Both the position numbers and the translations under genes were made by a program. From Metaphire vulgaris (lineage: Eukaryota; Annelida; Clitellata; Crassiclitellata; Megascolecidae), in assembly GCA_018105865.1 (NCBI GenBank), contig CM030835.1:4200816-4264815 (forward strand): DNA of 64,000 nt, written 5' to 3'. Below are positions 54,301 through 64,000 of the stretch, one piece after another; the stretch's first letter is position 1, and every line of letters starts with the position of its first letter. Under the pieces are notes generated by a model. That model saw only the letters and a list, made by a program, of their open reading frames with translations, did not search any database and had not been told where the DNA came from.

Positions 54301-57300
54301 TTCACAATATTCCTTTTGTGCTTAGAGTGCTAACTTTTCCGGATAGTTTGTCTTAAGATCACTTATTGCTGCCCATTGTTTTGGTTCTTTGACTATGTAT
54401 TGAAGGTTATAATGTAAGAATCCTGCATTCATTGCTGGCGATGTGAATTGGCATTCTCTTAGCACTGATTTCAATTGTAGTTTCGCAACCGAAGATGCTT
54501 GAACGAGACCGAGTGCCATTCGCTCGTCCGCAGAAGCGGTGAGAAGGTCGTCAGTTGGAAAGTGCACAATGGAAAGTGCATCGAGGAGTGTCCTTCTGGA
54601 TTCATGGAGAGTAGAAAAGATGCAAAGCGTTGTGAAAGTGCCAGGACATTGTCCCAAAGGTAGACAACCTCTCATTCAGGTTCTACCCTCTGCCAGGCCC
54701 TATTGTTGTATTTGCTGTTGAGCTGTGGAATCATAGAACATTTGAAAAGTTAAATCTGTTGCTAGGATTTTATTGCATTCAAAATGTGAATATTTATGCA
54801 AAGCAGTAGCAAATGTTATCTTTCCCTTAATTAATGATATTTTACAGTTTGTGATGATAAAAACATTCATTTGTGTTCATATCCCTTTATGACCCCCTTG
54901 GGGACCTCAGATGTTCAACAACCATTTGTGGAGGTTTGGCACCCCAGAATCTGTTGATATGAATACGGAATCTTTCTCGTAATCATCTAAAATTTTGTCG
55001 TATCATCTTTATTCAGAATAACTTCATTGTTTTTCTTTTGTACCAGTTTGTCACGGTTATGTCATTGACAATGTTGCCGCTGCACAGAAAATGAAGGGGT
55101 GCACCATCATTGAGGGCGTTCTGGAAATCCAAATTCGAGGAGGAAGTGAGGGAATGACTTTGAGACTTTGACAAACTTTATTAATCAGCATTTATAATTT
55201 TGCAGATTGTTTTGTTTAGGAAAATGGAAGGTCAGTTTTGAGTGGGAAATGTATCTTGTGTGTGGTCTTTATGGACGACCGTCTGTCTTGCGGCTGGCTT
55301 CTACTTACTGATTTTCTGGCCGGTTGTTTTATAGCATTGTCAGCGTGTGAACGTGCCTTGTCCTTGTCATTCAGAGTGTGCCTAACATTGTTTCAGCATC
55401 TCTCGGAATGGAACTGGAAGAAAATCTTGGAATGATCGAAGAGATCACGGATTGTCTGAAGATAGTTCGATCTTACGCTCTCGTTTCTCTTCGTTTTCTG
55501 AAAAGCCTTCGAGTTATTCACGGCAGACGACTGCACAGCAACAAGTAATGTCTCCTGCCCTTGCATTCAAATCCGTTTGATAGAACTTGACCTCTTTTTA
55601 ACTCTATGGACCGCCGGATGTTGTGCATCTGTGTGCTCTGTTGATGTTGTCCAGATACTCGATGTTCGTCTTGGATAATCAGAATCTTCAGGATCTTTGG
55701 GATTTCGATAATATCCATCAGAACATTACGATCAGGAACGGATCTCTGTTCTTCCACTTCAACCGGAAGCTGTGCATGAGCAAGATCAACAGATTTGTGG
55801 ACCTTGTTGGCAAGCAGGACGTGGTCGACCAGAGGGACATATCACCGTCGTCCAATGGAGATCAAGTGGCTTGTAAGAGAGACATTTGCTTGAAGTTGTG
55901 ATGCGTAAAAATTTAATCTTGTATTCTAACATTTTTCCCTTTTTAACTCTTTCACCTCGGCAATCCGTATAACCAATGTGCTATGAAGCCGAAGTATCTG
56001 CCTTACGGGGCCAAAGGGTTAATCTGATGTAAATCTAATGATGTTCAGAATGTACATGTGTAGAACGTGGACAGTTAAGGGCAGGCACTCTTAACTGTCC
56101 ACGTTCTACACATGTACATTCTGAACATCGTTAGTTTTCTATTTTTATTTACTATTTATTTTATTTTCTATTTACATCATTGGGTTTCTCATTTACTTGC
56201 CTTCTGTATTATTAATTATATGCTGTAATTGATCTGTTTATTGTTTACAATTCATCACTTCTTGGTGATCTCTTGAAAGTGTATCCACTTTAATTGCAGC
56301 GAGCAGATAATGTGTTCAGTTGTCATGCATTTCAGAAGGGTTATTGTGAAGTGCAAGAATTCAATTTACATGCACTTGAGCTGAGTAGAGAGTGCACTTA
56401 ACAAAAAAAAACTGATATTCCTCGTAGTTTTGAGGATTTTTCCGATGATTTTAAAAAGCGTGCTTCAGAATGCTTTGGTTAAAAGGTGAATGTAAAGAGG
56501 AGGAGGAGGAGGAGAGAAGGGATCATGTGTCTGTTGCTTTTTGTTCAGGTGATATCAAAACATTAGAGCTGGAAACAATGTCCCAAGGAACTGAGTTTGC
56601 GTTTATACGTTGGAGGAACTTCAACGTAACCGATCCTCGTGAACTGCTCAGCTGGGTTGTCAATTTCCGCAAGGCGTACGCGGACGATTCTCTTCTCCTC
56701 ATTATTAGACTTTGACTTATGAAAGCAAAGACTTGGCATAATGTGCTTGCTCTCAAAATGTATTTTGGCTTGGAGAATTATTGAGCAGGAATAACTGCTT
56801 TCGAAACCAACAGTTCTTTGCTGCTGAAGCTCAGAAATTCAAAACCTTTCCTGCATTCAGAACACAGGCTTTGGGCTTGACTCTCACTTATTTTTGATCT
56901 TTTGTCATCATTAAGTTGTATCAGTTGATGGTATTTGATGATAGGATTTTGGAGTTTTCATCTGTACCAATATTTGTCTGGTGTATTAAAAGCATTAATA
57001 GCTATAGGAATTATACTTGGGTCCTGACTACTTTACTTGATTACTGCTATTACTTTGTTGCTATTTCATCTTAGTTAAACTGTTAATTTTTTTGCTATAG
57101 CTATTTTTTTGCTATCTATTGTTAATTTATTAACAAGTGGCCAGCAATGAAGGATTATTCCCTCTCTTGCAGCTTGATCTTTGTCTGTCTCTGTCTGTCT
57201 GTCTGTCTGTCTTTGTCTCCTAGGTTTGATTTTCACTTGTAAAAGTAGATCTTATGATCATCTTCAACCTTTCTTTGCATGTGTCTGAAGGTCGACCATA

Positions 57301-58233
57301 AAAAACTTGAATAATTTTTTTGTTTTAGAATTTTTGTTGCATAATTTTATTGAGTTTTGATATTTGTTTACAGAAGTGAGGAGAATATTACGATCTACAG
57401 TGCACGAGATGCGTGTGGAACAGAGATGTGAGCTCTCTTCATTGTCTTTTGGTCGTTTCTTATTTTGAATATATAATTCTGACTTTTTGTGATTATAGTA
57501 ATTGCCAACAAACTGTCCAGCTTGACATTTGTACGGTTTCCAATTTCCCCGATTGACTTTATATTTAGAGAAAGCAGCGCTCTCCCTCAGCAACGATGGG
57601 AAATGTTCAGAAATATTCTGAACAAAGAAATGGCTTCAGTTCACCGCTGGTAAATGGGTCGTGCCATATCTGAATCACTATGCAAGAGTCTCGTAGGTGG
57701 CCGGCTCAGAATTTGGCAATATTTTTCCCACGAGAAATTTGTGTGTGGTTTGGGTGCAGCATTTGAGGGTCTAATTTCAGCCACAATGAGCACAGTTTGA
57801 CCGCCAATGCATAGATGTGGTTTTCAGTTTTAAATTGCTGCTGCGTCTCAGTTGCCGTGGCTACAGGTGTTTGATGCAGAAGCTGATGCGGTTTTGAGGC
57901 ACGATGAAAAATCGAATGATATTGCTGTTTCGCTAGCAGCTGGAGGACAGTTGACGTCAGACAGGACAGCGATCCCACTGCGCCTTGGATTGCTACTATC
58001 CTGTACAATCTGGAGCCATTCACAAAGTACGCAGTTTACGTTCAGACGTACAGCATAACGACAGCTAAAGTAGGAGCCATGAGCCAGATCAAATACTTCA
58101 CCACAAAGCCAGGCAGTATGTACATGTTGTTTAACCTTGAGCGGTGGTTTTTTATGCTAGAATAATCCTATTATAAAGAACTTGAAGGGAGCTGCACTTT
58201 GTTCATTGCATTTGCTCAGGCGCTATAAAAGTG

Positions 58234-58267
<34 letters not shown>

Positions 58268-59086
58268 TATTATTATTATTATTATTAGGTAGGCGCAATT
58301 TGTAGGAAAGAAGGGGGAATCTCCCCCCCACACTGCCCAACTGCATCCCCCTACTGCTACACCCTCCACTACTACACTTCCACAACAGTTGCATCCCCCC
58401 CAAGCTCGACATATTCCCCCCACTGCTCCAGGTCACAAATCGCACCCTGCTTTTGCTGTTGTGAAAGACTGAATCTTATGAAAAATATCACTTTTAAGTA
58501 TTTGATACAAAGTCTTTTGAGTTCGATACAACTCCATTGATATTGGATTCTCCTGTGGTTAGGGGGATTTTGCCGTATTATGACCGGCTGCTGTTTGTAG
58601 TTTATCTTGAAAATTCGGCCGACTCTACGCCAGCCGCCGCTTGGTAACTTTGCTGTCTCCTGCGTGCAGGATGTAGAGCATCTGTAGAACTGTGCTGCAA
58701 TTTCTTCTCCACATTGTCTACGCCATGGCTTGTAATTTGGATTGGATTCAGTGTGCCATCGGCTTATGCCCTCCCAGGCATTGTGGTAGTTGCGCCATAA
58801 GAGGTTTATTGATCGATTGCTGTGGTTTGTGCAGTGCCTTCGACAGTGCGCGACCTAACGATCGACGCCAAATATCCAGGGGAACTGCATGTGTCTTGGA
58901 GGAAGCCTGAGAAACCGAACGGCAATGTTACGCACTACTACGTCTACTGGCAGTCACAGTCGCTGTTGACTGACAAATTCCACCAAAGGGACTACTGCAA
59001 GGACAGTGGGTGCCATGATTCCTCTGCATCTCTCTTACATTTTATCTTTAATTCAATATATTCACTTGTTCAAGTACTATTTATTA

Positions 59087-59151
<65 letters not shown>

Positions 59152-61555
59152 AGACAAGATTTGTGAAGTGATTCACCCAGAATAGAATGCATAGACACAG
59201 CAGAGTAAATAAGCAACTGTTACAACTGTTGCTAGAAACTAAAAAGTGAAATGAATGAGTTTATTTAAGAGTGTGTGCCCCTTGAATATTTATTCAGTAA
59301 ATGTTATTTGATATTATAAAGTAAAACTGCATTTATTTTTATTAAAGTTTTAGCCAATAATTATAATTGCCACCTTTCAGAACTTCGAATTCCAAGTAAG
59401 CCAAAGCCGGCTGCGACAGTCGTGGCAAACGAGAAGAATGGAACGACAGGCGACGGGACTTGCTGCTCTTGTCCAAAGTCCAGCTCGCAGATGATCATCG
59501 AGGAATCGGAGAGGAGATACCAGATTGAATTCGAGAACTTTCTGCACAATTCTGTTTACAAGAAAGAGTAAGTAGGTTGTTGACCTCTAAAAGTGGTAAT
59601 TCTGCTGATTTAATTATGGGTTAGCTTGTTGTCTTTGAATAATGCTCTTGGAATCTTGATTTACCATGTTGTTTCTTACCTAGGATTGTCTAAGCTGGTT
59701 GTCTTTTACAAGCTTTATGCGGATTATTTTAAAAAAAGTATGCAGCTGTCATCGTCGCTGCCGAGCATCATACGCAAACGAAGATCGCCCTCTGCAGACG
59801 GTCGCTCGCTCAGAAGGAAGAAGCGATTTCCGTGGAACGAATCGGACATTTTAAACCACGCCAAGAGTTATCCGGACTGGTACGGTCCACTCCAGCACGT
59901 CCACAACCAGTCGAATGCAAGCGCCGATGGAAACGAGACCGTTCCCATGGATACGTATGAAACGGCGATCGTCTACGGAATAACAGAGATCACTATCACG
60001 AACTTACAGCATTTCCAGGAATACAGCATCGAAGTGATTTGATTTATACTTTTAATGGGTTTTAACCCTCTTTTTAAGCTTTGTAAGGGTCCTGCAATGT
60101 TCTGCTTTGTTTGTGTTGGATTCCAATGAGCAAATGCATTCTATTCTAATTGTATGCAGTGTATTGAATGAAGACGCATTTATTCTCATCAAATTATTGT
60201 TTAATTATAGTTGTAATTAATGTTGAAATCGATATTTTTGCTGATGTGTTTTTAGGTGTTTGCCTGTCACGACTATTTTGACGGTATGGACGAGAAATTG
60301 TGCAGCAACAGGGCGATAATCTCGGGCAGGACCGTGTCCAACTGTACGTATTTTCTTCCGTTGTCTGCATACTTTTTTCATCTTTTTGCTTTAGAGACAA
60401 AAGTCGTTTTTTGTTTCTGAGTCTGTTGCTTATGCTGTCTTAGTGCTGTATATTGTTGTGCTTTTAAGTTTGGGCTGATGCACTGGACGCGAACAATATC
60501 ACCGTGACGACCGGATTCGGTGCTTTGGGCAGTGTTCTATTTTTGTGGAAAGAACCCGTTTCTCCAAATGGAATTATCATTTTCTACGAGATTGAACTCG
60601 TCCGAGTTGATGTCGCGAACGTGAGTGCACCACAGACAACGATTATGTCCAAGTCACGGTAATAAATGTAATGTAATGAAATACGCTCGAGCGTACGGTC
60701 TTTACACTTGAGTCACTTGTTATTTACATAAGTGATCTTGACTGTACAGTTATTTGATGTCGGTCGTGGATAATTGTCGTCAGAAGTTTTGTCTATTGTT
60801 TGCTTTGTTTGTGTTTGCCTTTGAAATTCGTCTGTGTTTGATAATGACACAGTTGAAGCCAGACGTGCTTTGCATTCCGGTCCAGCAGTACCTGTCTGGC
60901 AGAGGCAGTTTCTTGGTTGAGGACCTGAAACCTGGAAACTGGAGATTTCGACTGCGGGCCACGTCTCTTGCTGGCAGCGGGCCGTGGACCAATTTTATGG
61001 AATTCTATGTCGACGATTCTGGTTTGTGAATTCTTGACTTTAAAGATTTATGCTGACTATGCGAATAATTTGTGACTTTATGGACTTTAGCGCTTACTGT
61101 TAACTCGTTAAGCCAAAATGAAGTTAACAGATTGTTTAGTGTTTGAGAGTGAAATTGCCAATCTTGGAATAGAACAACAAAGACATTAGTTTTGGATACA
61201 CTGGCATCATTTTAATTTATCAGACATTTATTTTTAGTAATTGAAAAATTTGTAACATTGAAAAGATGGAACCTGATAAGAATGACAAGAAATGGCAGCA
61301 TAGTGTTGTTGCATTGTTGATCTGTTGCTGTTGTACAGAGTTAAGCAGTGGACAGTTTTCTCCTGCAGTTATCATTGGAATTGCTGTTGCCTTGTTCCTC
61401 ATCACCGTCATCATCTCTGTCATCGCCTTTTACGTTGTGAAAGCAAAGTGAGTAGACACTGTACTTGACATTTTCAAATTTAATTGTCCTTGTTTGTGCA
61501 GAGTTAATTGTGGCTGGGCCTTCTCTTGCCTCATTTCTATGCCTTTGGTGCTTTT

Positions 61556-61613
<58 letters not shown>

Positions 61614-63942
61614 CAGTCAACCACTTGATCAACCAATCAGGAGTTCAGCCTAGTGATAAAAATGCAGTAATGTTGTAAGGAGTGCTCAGTTTCTGCTGTC
61701 GCGACGACGTGTTGCATGATGAGATTGGTGCTCAGTGAGTGCATGTGGCTGAATTCGGGAAATTTTACAACTGTGTTAAATGTGTTTGTGCCTTTATTTG
61801 AAGAGAAATGAAGTTGAGTATGAATTTCTTTCAGAATCAATGCAAGGTTGTCGGAAAGAGCTCTAGAGAGAGTTACATTCAATCCAAACTACTCGCTTGG
61901 CAAAGGTCAGTGAACCCTTCCATCCATCCTTTGCAGCTCTCTTTTCATTGATTGTTTTTTTCATGATGGTGTGTGTGTGTGTGTTGTAGATTTAACTGTA
62001 GCAGTCTAATGTGTAATGTTCCCTTATACTCTTGTGTACGTGGAATTTCTGCTGTAGAATACGAGCCAGACGAGTGGGAGGTTGACCGAGAGAAGATCGA
62101 GATCATTCGAGAACTTGGTCAAGGTTCTTTTGGAATGGTGTACGAAGGAATTGCACGCAACCTCAACGATACCGAGCCTCTTGTGAGGGTTGCAGTTAAG
62201 GTGTGGATGGTTCATATATGATTTTCTAACTTGCTTAGTGATAAAAGCGGCTTTTTTGTTTAAAAGGTTTAGCAATTAACTGGTGGTGGTGGTGGTGGTG
62301 GTGGTGGTAGTGGTGGTGGTGGTGGTGGCTCTTGTTTTAGGTAACAATGTATTTGTTATGTTCATTGTTGTTATTTTGAACTTTTATGATAAAGCATCTT
62401 ATCTTAATTGATTAGATTGGGTTATTTTATTGAATTCATGGTTTCTGTTTTTTTCTTGAGACGGTGAATGCGGACGCGCCGATCAACGATCGCTATTCGT
62501 TTCTAAACGAGGCTTTGATCATGAAGTAAGCCAGAGGTTCTTTTGCTTTCTTTGTGTCTGTCGTTCATTTCCAAGGTTCTTTGAATTTCGTTTAACTAGA
62601 CGGACGCGGCTGTGATAGAACCGTTGCGTTGTGTTTCAGAGCATTTGATAGTTTCCATGTTGTCAAGCTGTTGGGAATCGTGTCGCAGGGTCAGCCAGTG
62701 CTTGTTGTCATGGAGCTCATGGCTAATGGCGACCTAAAGACGTATCTAAGGCAACGTCGACCAGATGAGCCGGTATTCTGCATATCCATGAATTCTTTTC
62801 TTACTGCCTCTGATGGACTTGGTTCCACACTTTATATGATGGTTTTTAGAATTATTTTCTATCAGATCAAATTCATTTGTCGATGGCTAAACATAATTCT
62901 GTGTTTTTAAAGATTTTCTTTGATTTTTTCGCCATTCTTTTGATAAACAGACCAAATGAAACAGCTTTGCTCTATATTTGAATACTGTGGTCACTAAAAG
63001 CCACTATAGAACCATGTGTTGTGGCATATTGTGTTTTTGCATGTCAGGACAAAGATAATGATTTTGAGCCACCAACCTTGGGGGAGCTGCTGAAATGGGC
63101 GGGAGAGATTGCTGATGGCATGGCCTATCTGTCGAGCATCAAATATGTTCATCGTGATTTGGCCGCACGCAATTGCATGGTGTCGGCCGACCTTGTTGCC
63201 AAGATAGGAGGTAAGCCGGCTACTAGCTTCAACGGAATTCCTTAATCCTTGAATGCTTTGCTGCTGCCAGTGTTCATGTTTTGTGTTCATAGCTAATTAA
63301 GTTTCTAGAAAAGTAAAAGAAAAGTTTCTGTTGTCATCACAGTTACTTTGGTGGAGATTTTGAGGGATTTTAGCTCATGTTGACGTCTTGAAGCTTTTAT
63401 GAGTATTTTCGTTGATATTTGTAATAATAATAATAATTATTATTGTTGCTTCGTTGTGCCGAATATTTCTTATTTACTTTTCAGGCAATGTATTGTGTTT
63501 GGCTGAGTGCTAAACTAAAATAGTTTGACTGACAGGAACAGGAAGCCATTTTCATTTCTGATTTTGTTATGCAAAAAGTTTTCATGAGTTACAATTTTTT
63601 CCAAACATTATCAAATCCAATAGTGAGTTTTGTTTGTTGTTGTGTTCTTCTAAAGGCTATAAATCATTTAACATTGATAATGCTGATGTTTTGTTATTTA
63701 TTACAAGATATTATTATTATTATTATTATTATTATTACTACTACTACTACTACTACTACTGCTACTATTATTCCATTGGCATGTAGCACACATGTCTAGT
63801 TTATCTCAACAGATTTTGGCATGACTCGAGACATCTACGCGACCGACTACTATAGAAAGGGATCGAAAGGATTGCTTCCAGTGCGATGGATGGCCCCAGA
63901 GTCCCTCAAGGATGGCGTCTTTGCATGTCATTCGGACGTCTG
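48367..63942 (+). CDS. INSR: Insulin/IGF-type receptor tyrosine kinase, 23 exons visible, 3' end outside the window
   Basis: A cell-surface receptor that binds insulin-like peptides and signals through PI3K and MAPK. Exons: 48367-48550, 50123-50689, 53467-53660, 54481-54659, 55047-55145, 55397-55544, 55655-55872, 56549-56675, 57374-57427, 57937-58115, 58835-59005, 59381-59567, 59739-60033, 60256-60343, 60469-60620, 60853-61021, 61339-61447, 61835-61905, 62058-62200, 62461-62525, 62640-62772, 63048-63210, 63813-63942. In order they encode a signal peptide, L1 ([13 protein letters not shown]), a furin-like Cys-rich domain, L2, and three FnIII domains with CCSCP and two furin sites (RKRR, RKKR). 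Then come a membrane helix ([20 protein letters not shown]), juxtamembrane FNPNY, and the kinase: [40 protein letters not shown]. Exon 4 has an apparent frameshift. The exon 13 acceptor is weak. The kinase C-lobe lies beyond the edge. Confidence 0.95.
49292..49496. mobile_element. Probable hAT-type MITE in INSR intron 1
   Basis: The left end CAGTGGCGTAAC and right end GGGCCCTACGCCAGTG form an imperfect inverted pair. The interior has AAAGGACCCCCAGA repeats. No 8-bp target duplication is visible, so this is a weaker case than the family A and B copies. Confidence 0.5.
49620..49870 (-). mobile_element. LINE ORF2 C-terminal fragment in INSR intron 1
   Basis: The minus strand encodes [20 protein letters not shown], then [20 protein letters not shown]. 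This resembles the zinc-knuckle-like tail of some animal LINEs (GRPRKRWxENIxE...DRxxW). It is uninterrupted over about 77 codons but lacks the reverse transcriptase. Confidence 0.6.
51766..51845. repeat. (TG)n-rich tract in INSR intron 2
   Basis: TG dinucleotides with GAGT and GAGA interruptions. Confidence 0.85.
52613..52924. repeat. Exact 57-bp direct repeat in INSR intron 2
   Basis: 52613-52669 and 52868-52924 are identical (ATTGCCAGCCTTTTACTAGC through CCCAATGTACTC) with 198 bp between them. The spacer holds GGGAGTTGAACCACAATCT, a B-box-like sequence on the minus strand. It may be a duplicated SINE fragment. Confidence 0.8.
56035..56134. repeat. Near-perfect 45-bp hairpin in INSR intron 7
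   Basis: The left arm 56035-56079 pairs with the right arm 56090-56134 around a 10-nt loop (GGCAGGCACT). The only non-Watson-Crick position (56039 with 56130) is a G-U wobble in RNA. The arms run from CTAATGATGTTCAG to GGACAGTTAAG. No target duplication is seen. Confidence 0.9.
58239..58288. repeat. (TTA)n microsatellite
   Basis: An ATT run of about 50 bp abutting the family B MITE. Confidence 0.9.
58289..58449. mobile_element. hAT-type MITE, family B, second copy, INSR intron 10
   Basis: Shares GCGCAATTTGTAGGAAAGAA-type left sequence, CACTGCCCAACTGCATCCCC and the right end CACAAATCGCACCCTG with 23373-23551. The left border is embedded in the TTA microsatellite and no target duplication is readable. 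Confidence 0.75.
59078..59148. repeat. (TTA)n microsatellite in INSR intron 11
   Basis: An ATT run of about 65 bp. The poly-Tyr open frame here is an artefact. Confidence 0.95.
61559..61613. repeat. (ATCA)n microsatellite in INSR intron 17
   Basis: About 13 ATCA units. Confidence 0.95.
62283..62329. repeat. (GTG)n microsatellite in INSR intron 19
   Basis: A GGT run with one AGT interruption. Confidence 0.9.
63712..63766. repeat. Compound (TTA)n(CTA)n microsatellite in INSR intron 22
   Basis: An ATT run followed by an ACT run, about 45 bp upstream of the acceptor for the last visible exon. Confidence 0.9.
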
Positions 63943-64000
63943 GTAATGGGCCTTCTGTCTCCACGAATATTCGGTCTTTTTAGCTTTAATTTGAAAGCCA

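Overview
This is nuclear DNA of an animal, almost certainly an invertebrate and probably marine. The case rests on long split genes with GT-AG introns whose exons join in phase into standard metazoan proteins: an insulin-receptor tyrosine kinase, animal-type glutamate dehydrogenase with its antenna domain, CapZ alpha, and the kinetochore protein CENP-H. The sequence is also dense in microsatellites, hAT-type MITEs, tRNA-derived SINEs and decayed non-LTR retrotransposons. The phylum cannot be fixed from the sequence alone.

Layout. 1-5420: repeats and the upstream region of GLUD. 5421-12450 (+): mitochondrial glutamate dehydrogenase, 12 coding exons, complete (550 aa). 14422-19454 (+): F-actin capping protein alpha subunit, 10 exons, complete (290 aa), with a perfect CRE palindrome upstream. 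19455-30607: about 11 kb of repeats (two hAT MITEs with exact 8-bp target-site duplications, nested LINE tails, a SINE, an exact 112-bp duplication) and three CpG-rich patches that may be promoters or 5' exons. 30608-31708 (+): single-exon F-box protein (366 aa) with a possible N-myristoylation start. 33608-38449 (-): CENP-H, 8 exons, complete (268 aa), tail-to-tail with the F-box gene. 39160-41700 (-): decayed LINE. 42000-48256: repeats, a SINE, microsatellites. 48367 to the right edge (+): insulin/IGF receptor, 23 coding exons visible, running off the window within the kinase domain.

The five genes do not form a functional cluster. They are unrelated housekeeping, cell-division and signalling genes.

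The most unusual structure is a ~1.05-kb foldback-like element in CENP-H intron 1 (37122-38170). Its inverted termini are built from repeated 24-nt palindromic cores, and it is flanked by an 11-bp direct repeat. Other notable items are a 45-bp near-perfect hairpin in an insulin-receptor intron, a MITE copy whose segments are replaced by AGT triplets, an in-frame upstream ORF and two tandem furin sites in the insulin receptor, and a probable pair of homopolymer deletions in one insulin-receptor exon.
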